DNA of 59,125 nucleotides from positions 1 through 59,125 of the forward strand of contig JBKPDO010000235.1 in the NCBI GenBank assembly GCA_046727955.1, in the 5' to 3' direction. The number at the start of each line of letters is the position of its first letter. The stretch's first letter is position 1. The position numbers were made by a program, and so were the translations under genes. This stretch comes from DASVXQ01 sp046727955 (GTDB lineage Bacteria; Actinomycetota; CALGFH01). Below, one piece after another: positions 16,674 to 27,052 of the stretch. Under the pieces are notes generated by a model. That model was not told the DNA's origin, did no database searches, and saw only the letters and a list, made by a program, of their open reading frames with translations.

Positions 16674-17465
16674 CTACCTGATCACCGTGGACGACCCAGG
16701 AGGACTTGGCTCAGGTAAGGGGTGATGGACCCACACGGCCGGTTCGACGTACACGGCGTGGCCATGAACGGCGTCGCAGTGCACGGGCACCAGCGCCTGC
16801 GGGACCTCCACCGGTCCGGAGGTATCGAACGGCAGGCCAGTCCAGGACCGCCACTCGACCAGCGTGCCGGCAATGACCATCGCGCAGTGGCAGACACCGA
16901 CGATGCGGCCACCGGCTCGCACATGCACCCGTAGCCACGGGTCATGCGGGAGGCCATCGGCGCGGGTCCAGGCAGCGTACTCGGCGATCGGCATCTGCTG
17001 GTACCGCTGCTTCGCGGTAGGGCGAACCGGGGCGACGAGGCTGTCGAACCCGAGCTTCGCGGCGTTGCGGCGCATCGCGTCCAGCATGATCCCGGACAGT
17101 CCCTGGCCCTGCAGATCTGGGCGGACCGTGATCTCCAGAGCGGACACCAGGTTGCCGCGCTGGCCGAGCTGCCGGTCCAGGGCAGCCCGCAGGATCACGC
17201 CGTCCCAGCCGTCGATGGGTAGGTCGGCGTCCGGATCACCCTCCCAGGTGAACGGCACCGACAGCGCCCGCGCCACAATCCGGTCGGGCTCGGCGGGATC
17301 CACCGCCACCACCACGAATTCGGGGAAGGCCTTGTGGTTGTCGGCGTAGTACAGGTCACCGATCGCGTCCTGGCGCATGAACGTGGGCCACAGGTCCTCG
17401 CCATCGGCGTACGCGCTGGGCAGGTTGGGGCGGTCGGCGAGATTGGCGATGAGCAGGTCCATCAA
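16674..17465 (-). CDS. GNAT-family acetyltransferase
   Basis: A 263-residue protein. The central ALEITVRPDLQGQGLSGIML is motif A of GNAT acyl-CoA transferases (R/Q-x-x-G-x-G/A). An N-terminal DLYYADNHKAFPEFVVVAVD block and a long C-terminal region with RADGLPHDPWLRVHVRAGG are typical of a larger actinobacterial subgroup. The last ten or so residues after VWVHH look like read-through into remnant DNA. The substrate is unknown. Confidence 0.8.
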   Translation of the reverse strand: MMDLLIANLADRPNLPSAYADGEDLWPTFMRQDAIGDLYYADNHKAFPEFVVVAVDPAEPDRIVARALSVPFTWEGDPDADLPIDGWDGVILRAALDRQLGQRGNLVSALEITVRPDLQGQGLSGIMLDAMRRNAAKLGFDSLVAPVRPTAKQRYQQMPIAEYAAWTRADGLPHDPWLRVHVRAGGRIVGVCHCAMVIAGTLVEWRSWTGLPFDTSGPVEVPQALVPVHCDAVHGHAVYVEPAVWVHHPLPEPSPPGSSTVIR

Positions 17466-17559
17466 CCCACATTACAGGTGGCCGCCGGCCATTCTTACAG
17501 GCGGTCTCAGACCCAGACCACGGCGAGAAGAGGGTTCGCCAGGATACCCCCGACGGTGA

Positions 17560-17720
17560 TCACCGCAACGGCCGCCTGCACCGCCGCCCAGCAAGTAGCC
17601 GCACCCGAACGACTTGAGCTCCACGCGGGCCTCGACGACCCGGGCGGTCCCCATGCGAAAAGCTCGTCGATCTCGGCGCGCAGGCGCTCGGCAGGCGATA
17701 CTCGTCGTGCCACGGGGTAG
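17560..17720 (-). mobile_element. Possible IS256-type transposase N-terminal fragment
   Basis: ARRVSPAERLRAEIDELFA resembles the N-terminus of some IS256-group transposases, and the following text may be a frameshifted continuation. Only about 20 residues are convincing. Confidence 0.25.
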
Positions 17721-17780
17721 GTCCTCCTTCGTGCTTTCGCGGGTTCAAAGGGACCTACGCCTATTGCGCGTTCACACCAG

Positions 17781-17996
17781 GTACCGCATGCCACCCGAGC
17801 CGCCGAATACCAGCGATTCTTCGACGATCGGAAGATCAACGGTGTGCGGATCATCGGCCACAACGGCGGCAGTCCAGGCTACGAGGGCCAGCTGGACCTC
17901 TATCCCGACCGCGGCTACACCGTCGTCATCCTGACCAACCAGGACCAGACCATGCTGCCCGCGCTGCGAAGGTCAGAAGAGATGCTGACCCGTTAG
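17781..17996 (+). pseudogene. C-terminal fragment of a serine hydrolase (beta-lactamase fold)
   Basis: A reading with no start codon gives RIIGHNGGSPGYEGQLDLYP and RGYTVVILTNQDQTMLPALR before a TAG. HNGGSPGY is the third active-site motif of class C beta-lactamase-like serine hydrolases, and VVILTNQD their last strand. The other 300 residues, including the SxxK motif, are absent. Confidence 0.55.
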
Positions 17997-18106
17997 CCAT
18001 CGCGAGCCGAGTCGCGTGAGTTCTGCTCGCCGCGGTCATCGTTGCAGGTCAGCGGTACCAATGACGCCGCGTACGATCAGCGCGGAGGTAACGAGGAGAC
18101 CCTCAC

Positions 18107-18591
18107 ACGGTGATGACGACCTTTCCTCGGGCATGTCCTTCTCCGAGGTACCAGAGCGCCTCGGGAAGCTCGCTCAGCGCGTACCGTCGGTCGATGACCG
18201 GCGTCACCTTGCCGGCCTCGAGAAGCTCCTGCAGGGCCGCGAAATCCTCTCAGTTGAACTTCGCCACGAAGAAGACCACCTTCTGGCTCGCGCCCAGCGA
18301 CGCCAGACGGACTCTGGCAACGTGACCGAGCGGTCCCATCCAGCGGTTGGCCTTCGGTCCTCCGACGAGGATGAGGGTCGCCTTGTGGTCCAGAACGCGC
18401 TGGGACTCCGGCCACGACCGGCTCCCCGCGACGTCGAGCAGCAGGCCGTACCGCTGCCCACTGCGGGTGAAGTCCTCGCGGGTGTAGTCGATCACGCGGT
18501 CCGCGCCGATCGACCGGACCAAGTCCACACCCGGTCGGAACTCGCCCGTACGACGCCGGTCTCGGCGATCTTGTCGCCGATGGCCTCCGCG
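18107..18591 (-). pseudogene. Zinc-type alcohol dehydrogenase/quinone reductase fragment
   Basis: SIGADRVIDYTREDFTRSGQ, YGLLLDVAGSRSWPESQRVL and ATLILVGGPKANRWMGPLG form the NAD(P)-binding half of a medium-chain dehydrogenase. Near 18255 one base must be skipped to continue FAALQELLEAGKVTPVIDRR and ALWYLGEGHARGKVVITV to the natural end. The N-terminal catalytic domain is missing. It abuts the cyclase gene. Confidence 0.6.
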
Positions 18592-21500
18592 TCAGCGGCG
18601 CAGGTTGATGAGCTCGCGGCGCACCGCGCGGACACCGGTGTCGTTGCCCTTGCGGCGGTAGAGGCGCAGCGCCCGCTCCAGCTCCTGGATGGCCTCCTCG
18701 CGCTGCCTCGCGATCCGCAGGATGGCGGCGAGGTCGGCGTGGGCCTGCGCCAGGGTGTCGAGCTGATCGGTGGTCTCGGCCAGTTCGACCGCGAGCCTGG
18801 CGGACTGCTCAGCTTCCTCCAGCTTGCCGCGGTGCGCCAGCAGGACGGCTCGGACCGACTGTCGCTTGACCTGGATGTCGACGTGGTCGGCGGCGGCTAG
18901 GCGCCCGCAGACCTCGATCATCTCCTCGGCCTCGCCATAGCGACCCTGGTGGAGGAAGACGCGGGCGAGCAGCACCGCGATGCTGGCCTGTGGCGTCGTC
19001 GCCCCCATCCGCTCGAGCGCGCCGTAGCCCTTGCGCAGCGTCTCCTCGGCGTCGGCCTGCTCCTCCTGCAGGAGGAGCACCAGTCCTTCGCGGGCGGAGT
19101 CGGCTGCCCTGGTGAGCAGCTCGCCGAGCTCGAGCGCGACCGCGCTCCCCTCCTTGCTGTGCTCGCGGGCGCTGTCGAAGTCACCGGCCATGGCGGCGGT
19201 CTGCGCGAGCGTGGTGAGCATGCTGGCCTCCAGGCTGCGCAGGCCGGTGGTCCTGGCCAGGGTCAGCGCCTGCCGGGCGCGCTCGGTCACCTCGACCACG
19301 GAGGCCTCTCCCGACAGGAGGACCTGGCAGTACAGGCGGATGGCCTTGGCCTCCTGCGACCTGTCGCCCGCTCCCTGGGCGAAGCCACGCGCACGCGCGG
19401 CCGCCGCGCTGGCCTCGGCCGACCTGCCTACCACCCAGTCGGCCTGGGCGAGCATGTGCCATGCCTTGGCCAGGCCCAGACCGTCGTGGGTCCGGGTGAA
19501 GACCGAGATGGCGCGCTCGGCCTCGCGCCTGGCGTCGCGCAGGAACGCGCTCAGGTCGGTGAAGGCCAGCACCTGGAGGCGGCCCAGGGTTGCGTGCAGC
19601 GCCTCGGCCTCCCTGCCCGCCGCCTCCGCCCGGGCGATCAGCTCGTCGTAGACCTCGCCGGCGCGCTGTAGCTCGCCGGTGGCCTGCAGGGCGTCGGCGA
19701 GATCGGAGAGCACGGCGATGCGGCTCGGGTCCTCGTGCGGGAGCAAACGCGAGGCGCGCCTGAGCAGCGCGAGCGTGAGGCGGATGTCGCCGCGGATCAC
19801 GGCCCGGCGCCCAGCCGCCGCGAAGCGCTCGCCGCCGCGCCGTGCCAGCTTCCGCGCGTCCGCGTCGGGCGGGCCGAGCTTGCGTAGGTACTCGCACGCC
19901 TCATTCAGGTGGTAGGCGATCAGCTCGTCGAACTGGCTGAGCCGGTCGCCGGCCGTCTCCTCGACCCAGTTGGCGTAGCGCCGGTGGCGGTCGGCCCTGA
20001 CCTCCTCGGTCATGCGCTCATAGGCGGCGTTGCGGATGAGGATGTGGCGGAAGCTGTAGCCATCGCCGCCCTCCACCGCGGGCAGCGGGAACACGGCCTT
20101 GTGGTCGCGGTCGATCAGGTCCTGCAGGCACAGCGTCTCGAGGCAGTCGGCCACCTGGGACGGCTGCATCTCGGGCGAGAGCGCGACGATGTCCGCGGTG
20201 TGGAACTGCTTGCCTACGACTGAGGCCCGCTCGATGATCGACCGCTCCTGCTCGCTGAGGCGGGCGAGCCGCACGGTGAGCAGCGCCTCGATCGTCCGCG
20301 GCAGCGCCACGCTGTCCAGCTCGGAGGCGGTCGCCACCCAGCGCCCGTCGACCGGCCGCAGGATGCCACGCTGCACGAGCCCTTCGACCAGCTCCTCCAG
20401 GTAAAGGGGATTGCCATCCGTGAGCTGCCAGATGTAGGCCATCACCTCGACGTCCGGCCGCTTGCCGTTGAGCAGGTGCTCCACCAGCTTCTCGCCCTCC
20501 GACTCCCGCAACGGCGACAGCGAGACGCAGAGGGTGTTCGGCTTGGTGCCCGGCCAGCGCTCCCTGCGCTTGAGCAGCTCCTCTGGGCGTGCCACGCACA
20601 GCAGCATGAGCGGCACGTCCTGGGAGTACTCGGTGAGGTGGTCGATGGCGTCGAGCAGAGACGGCTCTGCCCAGTGCAGGTCGTCGACGAAGACCACCAG
20701 CGGACGGCGGCGGGCGAGTGCCTCCAGGAAGGCTCGCAGCGCCGAGTAGCTGTCGCCCGGTAGACCGCTCTCAGCCGCGAAGCCGATGAGCTGGGCCACG
20801 CGCAGCGTGATCTCCCGTGCCCGGTCGCTGTCGGCGAGCGGCTCGCCCAGCCGCTCGTAGACCACGTCGAGCGGGTCGGTCGGCGCGATCCCGGCCGCCT
20901 GGTTGACGATCTCCATGATCGGCCAGAAGGTGGTGCTCTCTCCGTAGGAGAGGCAGTGCCCGCGCAGGATCGTCGCCTGATCGCCCAGCTCCTGGACGAA
21001 ATGGTCGACCAGCCTCGACTTGCCGATCCCGCCCGGCCCCAGCAGAACGACCAGATGGCAGGAGCGCTCGGCGACGGTGCGCTCGAACAAGTCCATAAGG
21101 AGCCGCAGCTCGAGGTCCCGCCCGATCAGCGGGCGGTCGAGCCGCCGCGCCCGCCCCGGCACGCCGGGCATGACCTGGTGGACGCGGTAGCCGACCACCA
21201 GCTCTGGCACCCCCTTGAGGCGCAGCGGATCCGTCTGCTCGGCGCGCACTGCGTCGCGCACCAGCGAGAAGGTCGCCTCTCCGATCAGGATCCCGCCGGG
21301 ACCGGCGTTCTGCTCGAACCGCCTCGCCAGGTTGACGTCATGCCCGGTGACCTGATCCTCGACAGAGGTCCCCTCGGTCTGGACCAGGACTCTGCCGGTG
21401 TTGACGCCGATGCGCGCCGCCAAGGCGACGTTGTGGCTGCTCTCGAGCTGCGCGCTGAGCTGGGACAGGGCCTGCTGCAGCTCCCAGGCGGCCCGCACGG

Positions 21501-21816
21501 CGCGCAGCGCGTCGTCGTCGTGCGGGGTGGGAATGCCGAACACCGCCATGAGCCCGTCACCGTAGCGCTTGCCGACCGCTCCCCCGTGGCCAGCGAGAAT
21601 ACGGTGGGCCGTCTCGTAGAAGCGGTCCATCACCCGTCGCAGCGGAAGCGTCTCGAGGTGCTCATTGAGCTTCATCGAGTCGACGATGTCGCAGAACACC
21701 ACCGTGATGACGCGGAACTCCTCGGCACCCGAGGCAGGAGGCAACTCCGCGCCGCAGGCGGGACATGATCGTTCCGACGCCGCGACGGGCCGCCTACAGA
21801 CAGGGCATTCTCGCAT
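18592..21816 (-). CDS. Zinc-ribbon, class III adenylate cyclase, STAND ATPase, TPR protein
   Basis: A 1074-residue multidomain signalling protein. Residues 4-21 hold a CPVC...CPAC zinc ribbon. Residues 35-200 are a class III nucleotide cyclase with metal Asps at D43 (FCDIVDS) and D87 (YGDG), Lys83, and the transition-state Asn162 and Arg166 (VNLARR), so it looks catalytically competent. A STAND/AAA module follows with LGPGGIGKSRL and FVDDLHWAEPSLLD, then about 400 residues of TPR-like helices. This architecture is common in actinobacteria and is thought to link a sensed ligand to cAMP synthesis. No signal peptide or membrane helix is present. Confidence 0.9.
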   Translation of the reverse strand: MRECPVCRRPVAASERSCPACGAELPPASGAEEFRVITVVFCDIVDSMKLNEHLETLPLRRVMDRFYETAHRILAGHGGAVGKRYGDGLMAVFGIPTPHDDDALRAVRAAWELQQALSQLSAQLESSHNVALAARIGVNTGRVLVQTEGTSVEDQVTGHDVNLARRFEQNAGPGGILIGEATFSLVRDAVRAEQTDPLRLKGVPELVVGYRVHQVMPGVPGRARRLDRPLIGRDLELRLLMDLFERTVAERSCHLVVLLGPGGIGKSRLVDHFVQELGDQATILRGHCLSYGESTTFWPIMEIVNQAAGIAPTDPLDVVYERLGEPLADSDRAREITLRVAQLIGFAAESGLPGDSYSALRAFLEALARRRPLVVFVDDLHWAEPSLLDAIDHLTEYSQDVPLMLLCVARPEELLKRRERWPGTKPNTLCVSLSPLRESEGEKLVEHLLNGKRPDVEVMAYIWQLTDGNPLYLEELVEGLVQRGILRPVDGRWVATASELDSVALPRTIEALLTVRLARLSEQERSIIERASVVGKQFHTADIVALSPEMQPSQVADCLETLCLQDLIDRDHKAVFPLPAVEGGDGYSFRHILIRNAAYERMTEEVRADRHRRYANWVEETAGDRLSQFDELIAYHLNEACEYLRKLGPPDADARKLARRGGERFAAAGRRAVIRGDIRLTLALLRRASRLLPHEDPSRIAVLSDLADALQATGELQRAGEVYDELIARAEAAGREAEALHATLGRLQVLAFTDLSAFLRDARREAERAISVFTRTHDGLGLAKAWHMLAQADWVVGRSAEASAAAARARGFAQGAGDRSQEAKAIRLYCQVLLSGEASVVEVTERARQALTLARTTGLRSLEASMLTTLAQTAAMAGDFDSAREHSKEGSAVALELGELLTRAADSAREGLVLLLQEEQADAEETLRKGYGALERMGATTPQASIAVLLARVFLHQGRYGEAEEMIEVCGRLAAADHVDIQVKRQSVRAVLLAHRGKLEEAEQSARLAVELAETTDQLDTLAQAHADLAAILRIARQREEAIQELERALRLYRRKGNDTGVRAVRRELINLRR

Positions 21817-22022
21817 ATCGGGAGTATAAGGCAGAATGCGCGAACAGGGGGCTAATATCCGCGCCGCAACAAGCCGAGGGATAAGGTTGCGCGGTCACCA
21901 CTTCGACCGCAGCAACCGCAGCAACTTTGTCAGCTCGGTGACAGCGCGAACCAACCCGTTGGTGCTCGATTCTGCGGCGATCTCCGTGATCGTCGTGCGT
22001 CCCGCGTCGGAAGAGAGTCGGT

Positions 22023-23000
22023 ATGATCGCGCTCGATCGAAAACGTGTCCTGGTGACCGGAGCGTCGGGATTTCTCGGCGGCCATCTCTGCGAGGCGCTG
22101 CTGCTCCAGGGCGCACACGTCCGCGCGCTGGTCCGTTACAGCTCCAGCTCTCCCGGGTCCGGCATGGCGCGCGTCGCGGGCGGCGGTGACGGCGGGGACC
22201 TGGAGGTCATGCTCGGGGACCTGCGCGACCTGGCGGCGGTGCAGCGGGCGACCAACGGCGTCGACCTCGTCGTGCACGTCGGTGGGCTCGGCTGCGTGCC
22301 GTACTCTCTCGAGGACCCCCTCACCTACGTCGAGGTCAACGTGCGCGGCACCGCGCACGTGCTGCAGGCGGCATGCGACGCCGACGTCGAGCGGGTGCTG
22401 CTGATGTCCTCGTCCGAGGTGTACGGCAACCCCCACTACAACCCCGTTGACGAGCTGCACCCGCTGCAGCCGCGCTCGCCGTACGCCGCCAGCAAGCTCG
22501 CCGCAGAGCACCTGGCCGCAAGCTACCACGCATCCTTCGGCCTGCCGGTGACCACCGTGCGTGGCTTCAACGTCTACGGCCCTCGGCAGCCGGAGCGGAA
22601 CCTCGTCCCCACCCTTGTCCGCCAGGCGCTCGACGGCGACGAGGTGCTCACCGGCCGCCTCGACTCTGTGCGCGATTACGTCTACGTGACCGACGCGGTG
22701 GACGCGCTGCTGCGCCTGGCGCGGGCGCCCGCGGCGGTCGGGGGCACGTTCAACGTCGGCTCCGGGCTCGGGACCACGGCCGACGACCTGACCGCCCTGC
22801 TCGGCAAGGTGATGCGGAAGGAGTTGCGCGTGCGGAGCGACCCGGCGCTGGTACGGCCCCGCGGTCTTCAGGCGGAGCGCCTGATCGCCAATCCCGACGC
22901 CGTCTGCCGGCTCACCGGCTGGCGGCCGAAGGTGCCGCTGGACCAGGGGCTGCGCGGGGTCGTGCACTGGTATCGGCAGCGGGAATTCGGGCGAGCATGA
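22023..23000 (+). CDS. NAD-dependent epimerase/dehydratase (extended SDR)
   Basis: A 325-residue extended short-chain dehydrogenase. VLVTGASGFLGGHLCEA is the TGxxGxxG dinucleotide site, LLMSSSEVYG supplies the catalytic Ser region and YAASK the Tyr/Lys pair; RGFNVYGPRQ is typical of sugar-nucleotide epimerases. Its stop overlaps the start of the GT20 gene by ATGA, so they are translationally coupled. It likely acts on a nucleotide sugar such as UDP-glucose. Divergent promoters for this gene and the cyclase must lie in 21817-22022; none stood out. Confidence 0.85.
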   Translation: MIALDRKRVLVTGASGFLGGHLCEALLLQGAHVRALVRYSSSSPGSGMARVAGGGDGGDLEVMLGDLRDLAAVQRATNGVDLVVHVGGLGCVPYSLEDPLTYVEVNVRGTAHVLQAACDADVERVLLMSSSEVYGNPHYNPVDELHPLQPRSPYAASKLAAEHLAASYHASFGLPVTTVRGFNVYGPRQPERNLVPTLVRQALDGDEVLTGRLDSVRDYVYVTDAVDALLRLARAPAAVGGTFNVGSGLGTTADDLTALLGKVMRKELRVRSDPALVRPRGLQAERLIANPDAVCRLTGWRPKVPLDQGLRGVVHWYRQREFGRA

Positions 23001-24452
23001 GCGCGGTGGTGGTGGCGTCAAATCGCGGGCCGCTGCAGTTCACGATCGGCGCGAATGCCAAGGTGTCGTCCAGCAGAGGGTCCGGCGGTCTGGTGAGCGC
23101 TCTGGTCCCCGCCCTCGAGGGCATCCCCTGCACATGGATCTCGGCAGCGATGACGGAGGGCGACCGCGCGGTCGCCGCGGCGGCGACGGGATTGCCGCTG
23201 CCGCGGTCAGGGACGGCGGAGCCGCAGGTGCTGCGCCTGGACGAGAAAATCTACGAAAGCTATTATCACGATATTTCCAACCGGACGCTCTGGTTTTCTT
23301 CAGCATCACCTGCTGGACGCCGGCGCGGTGGCCTTCGGCCGGGGATTTCAGGACCGCTGGAACAGCTATCGGGCGGTGAACCGGGCCTTCGCCGAGGCGT
23401 GCGACAAGGAGGCCGATGCCGGAGCGGAGGCGCACGTCGAGGACTACCACTTGGGACTGGCTCCGGCGCTACTGCGCGAGCGCCGGCCGGACCTGCGCAT
23501 CATGCACCACGTCTGCTGCCCGTGGACCGACCCGGAGTACTTCGGCCTGCTCCCGGACGCCGTCGCGGGCGAGCTGCTGCACGGCATGCTCGGCGCCGAC
23601 GTGGTCGGCTTCCTGAGCGCCCGCTGGGCAGGGAATTTCCTGCGCTGCTGCCAGTCGGCGGGCTTCGCGGTCGACGCGGTGCTTGGCACGGTGCGGGCCG
23701 CCGACGGGCGCGAGGTGCGGGTCCGCGCCTTTCCGCTCGGAGTCGACGAGCGCGACCTGCGCCGATTGCTCTCGCAGGGGCGACCCGAGCGCTTCGCCGC
23801 CGACGGGGCACAGCGCCTGATCGTTCGCGTCGACCGCATGGAGCCGACCAAGAACATCATGCGTGGCCTGGACGGCTTCGCCGCCTTCCTGGGGTCGCAC
23901 TCGGGCTACGAGGGAAAGGTCACGCACCTCGTCGTCACCAACCTGTCGCGTCGCGGCATGCCCGAATACCAGCGCTACCGCGCTGAGGTCGAGTGGCGCG
24001 TCGAGGAGGTCAACCGGCGTTTCGGCCGTCCTGGCTGGACACCGGTGCGCCTGCTGGTCCTCGACGACCACCCGCGCGCCCCGCGGGCGCTGGCCGCAGC
24101 GGATGTGGTGGTGGTCAACCCGGTCTGGGACGGGATGAACCTGGTCGCCAAGGAGGCCGCCTGCGTGAACGACCGCGACGCGGTGCTGATCCTGTCGCGC
24201 AACGCCGGCGCCGCCGAGGACCTGGGGGACGCCGCGCTACTGCTCAACCCGTTCGATACCGCGGCGCTTGCCGACGCGATCGCGCGGGCGCTGGCGATGG
24301 GCCCGGCCGAGCGTGCGCGGCGGGCGGCTCGGCTGCGCAGCGCCGCGGTCGCGCTTCCGCCGACCGCCTGGCTCGCGGCTCAGCGCGAGGCGCTGTCCGA
24401 GGCCGCGGCAGGGAGAGGTCGCCTCGCGGCAGATCACGCACGGAATGGTTGA
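22997..24452 (+). CDS. GT20 trehalose-6-phosphate synthase-like enzyme, frameshifted at TTTT
   Basis: Two readings join into one GT20 glycosyltransferase of about 484 residues. The first gives VVVASNRGPLQF and YESYYHDISNRTLWF; skipping one T in the run 23294-23297 continues LQHHLLDAGAVAFGRGFQDR, then VEDYHLGLAPALLRE, RVDRMEPTKNIMRGLDGFAA and NPVWDGMNLVAKEAAC, the family's catalytic and UDP-sugar sites. The family would make trehalose-6-phosphate or a related sugar phosphate. It is coupled to the epimerase by an ATGA overlap. A sequencing error is the simplest explanation; a +1 slip on UUU-U is possible but unproven. Confidence 0.8.
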
Positions 24453-25375
24453 TCGAGGGGATCCAGCTTGGCGCCGGCCGCGAGTTCGCTCGCGAAGGCC
24501 TTCTCACCCAGCGCCGTCCGGACGGTGGCCGTGATCCGATGGACGTCGCCTTGCTCGGCCGGCGGCAGCGGCGCTCCCGCCGACCTTCTCGCCGCGGCCG
24601 CTATGCCCAGGAGCCGCGCGGCCTGGCCGTGATGGCCGGCCAATGCCCTGGCACCGGCCAGGCCCTCCAGCGCGAGCGCCATCGCGCGTGGATCACCGAG
24701 CTTCCGGGAGGCGGCAAGGCTGTCGAGGTGCAGCGTCTGTGCCGCGGCGGCGTCGCCTCGCTGCTCCGCGACGAAGCCGAGCTCCGCCAGGCTCAGTGTC
24801 ACCGCCACGCCCGGGACGACGTCCGCCGGGCGGCTCCGCTCCAGCACGCTGCGCAGGTGCGCCTCGGCGGCGTCCAGCCGACCCTGCCGGCGCGCGAGCA
24901 GCCCGAGTCCGATCTCGGCGAAGGTCTCCCCTGGCACAGCTCTAGGGCCGCCGTCCGGTGCAGCGCCTGCCGATCGACCTCTCCCACCAGGGCCGCGATA
25001 CCGGTCCGCCACGCCAGGGCCTTGGCGCGGGCGGCGACGTCGGTTCCGCCCACAACGGCCAGCGCCATGTCCAGCGACCTGCGCGCCTCCCCGAGCCGGC
25101 CGCGGAGGAACCAGTACCAGGCCATCGCGTCGACCGCCCGCAGCGCCCGGTCGGGCTGCCGGTCCCGGATCGCGCCGTCCAGCGCCCGGCGGATGTTGGG
25201 CGTCTCGCGGTCCAGGCGCTCCAGCCATTGTCGCTGCGCGCGGCCGTCCAGGTGCGTCGCGGCTCCTTCGGCGAGCTCGGTGTAGTAGCGGTCGTGGCGC
25301 GGTCGGACGCGATCGCGCTCCCCGACCGCCGCGCTCCCGGACGAGTTGGCGGGCGGCTGGGACAGCATCCTCGAC
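24434..25375 (-). pseudogene. C-terminal remnant of a second AfsR-like regulator
   Basis: YYTELAEGAATHLDGRAQRQ, RALDGAIRDRQPDRALRAVD and AMAWYWFLRGRLGEARRSLD match the TPR region of the intact regulator at 9658 (for example WYRFLRGRIGEARRSL). Near 24930 the frame changes to EAHLRSVLERSRPADVVPGV and ends VRTALGEKAFASEL. The winged helix, BTAD and NTPase are missing; the MFS gene occupies the DNA where they would be. It overlaps the end of the GT20 gene by 19 nt. Confidence 0.7.
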
Positions 25376-25425
25376 GGGGTTGGCTGGGTCGTCGCCGCAC
25401 GGGTCGGGGGCGCTGGTTGACGAGC

Positions 25426-27052
25426 TTGACGAACACGGGCACCACCCGCCGGGCCGGGCGGCGGGAGTGGGTCGGGCTGGCGGTGCTCGCCCTGCCGTGC
25501 CTGCTGTACGCCATGGACCTGACGGTGCTGTACCTGGCGGTGCCACACCTCAGCGCCGACCTTCGGCCCAGCAGCCAGCTGCTGTGGATCGTGGACATCT
25601 ACGGGTTCCTGGTCGCCGGGCTGCTGGTCACCACGGGCACCCTCGGCGACCGCATCGGCCGCCGCCGGCTGCTGCTGACCGGCGCGGCCGCGTTCGGCGT
25701 CGCCTCGGTGCTGGCCGCCTTCTCCACCAGCGCCGGGATGCTGATCGCCGCCCGCGCGCTGCTCGGGGTCGCCGGGGCGACCGTGGCGCCGTCGACCCTG
25801 TCGCTGATCCGCAACATGTTCCTTGACCCGCGGCAGCGCACGGTCGCCGTCTCGGTGTGGATCACCAGCTTCTCGGCCGGCGGCGCGGTCGGGCCGCCGG
25901 CGGGTGGGGTGCTGCTGGAGTGGGTCTGGTGGGGGTCGGTGTTTTTGCTGGCGGTGCCGGTGATGGCGCTGCTGCTGGTGCTGGGGCCGCTGCTGCTGCC
26001 GGAGTTCCGTGACCCCCGGGCGGGCCGGCTGGACCTGGTCAGCGCGGGGCTGTCGCTGGCGGCGGTGCTGGCGGTCATCTACGGGCTCAAGCAGCTCGCC
26101 CAGGATGGCCTGGGCTGGCTGCCGGCGCTGTCGATGCTGGCCGGGCTGGTGGTCGGGGTGGGGTTCGTGCGCCGCCAGCACCGGCTGGCCGAGCCGCTGC
26201 TGGACCTGCGGCTGTTCCGGGTTCCCGCCTTCAGCGCGTCCCTTGACCACGAACGTCCTCAGCTTCTTCGTCGGGTTCGGCGCGCTGCTGTTCGTTGCCC
26301 AGTACCTGCAGCTGGTGGTGGGGCTGTCGCCGCTTGCGGCGGGCCTGTGGATGCTGCCCCCATCCGGCGGGTTCATCGTCGGGTCGCTGCTGACCCCGGT
26401 GCTGGCAGGCCGGGTCCGGCCGGGGTTGGTGATGGCTGCCGGGCTGGGGCTGGCGGCGGTTGGCCTGGGGCTGTTCACTCGGCTCGAGAGCGCCGCCGGC
26501 CTGGCGGTCCTTGTGACCGGGTCGGTGGTGTTCTCGCTGGCGCTGGCGCCGGTGGACACCTTGGCAACCGACCTGGCGGTCGGGGCCGCCCCGCCGCAGC
26601 GGGCCGGGGCGGCGTCGGCGCTCGCGGAGACCAGCTCGGAGTTCGGCGGGGCGCTGGGCATCGCGATCCTCGGGGTCGTCGGCACCGCCATCTACCGCGG
26701 CCAGATGACTGACGCCCTACCGGGCGGGATCCCGCCGCAAACCGCGGCACCCGCGCGGGATACCCTCGGCGGCGCGGTGGCGGCGGCCAGCCAGCTCCCT
26801 GACCAGCTCGGACAGGTGCTGCTCGCGGCCGCCCGCGAGGCGTTCACTCAAGGCATGCACGTGGCCTTCACCATCAGCGCCGCCGCGGCGATCGGCGTCG
26901 CCATCCTCGCCGCGATCCTGCTCCGACGCCTACGCCCCAGCTCCGGACCCGAGCCCCGGGGCTCCCAGCCCCAGGCTCGACTCGATCCGGAAACGACGCA
27001 GCGAACTGAGCGTCGAGAGCAGATCCGACCAAGCAGCGAGCGGCAAGGATGA
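25426..27052 (+). CDS. 14-TM MFS drug exporter (DHA2 type), one frameshift
   Basis: WVGLAVLALPCLLYAMDLTV, DIYGFLVAGLLVTTGTLGDR and IGRRRLLLTG (motif A) followed by LLGVAGATVAPSTLSLIRNM (motif C region) define a DHA2-type exporter like QacA/EmrB. Near 26243 an extra T breaks the frame; the next frame continues TTNVLSFFVGFGALLFVAQY through the last helices. Corrected length is about 541 residues. The start is uncertain: TTG at 25426, with another TTG at 25417. It would export hydrophobic cations or drugs. The gene is probably intact in the organism. Confidence 0.75.

Noticed and set aside
16507..16718. Continuation of the STAND regulator reading
   Set aside because: Text after the P-loop has no resemblance to the family and appears to be joined foreign DNA; I could not identify it.
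22997..24452. Certain programmed frameshifting in the GT20 gene
   Set aside because: Several other genes here carry similar homopolymer breaks, so an error explains it without a special mechanism; kept only as an alternative.
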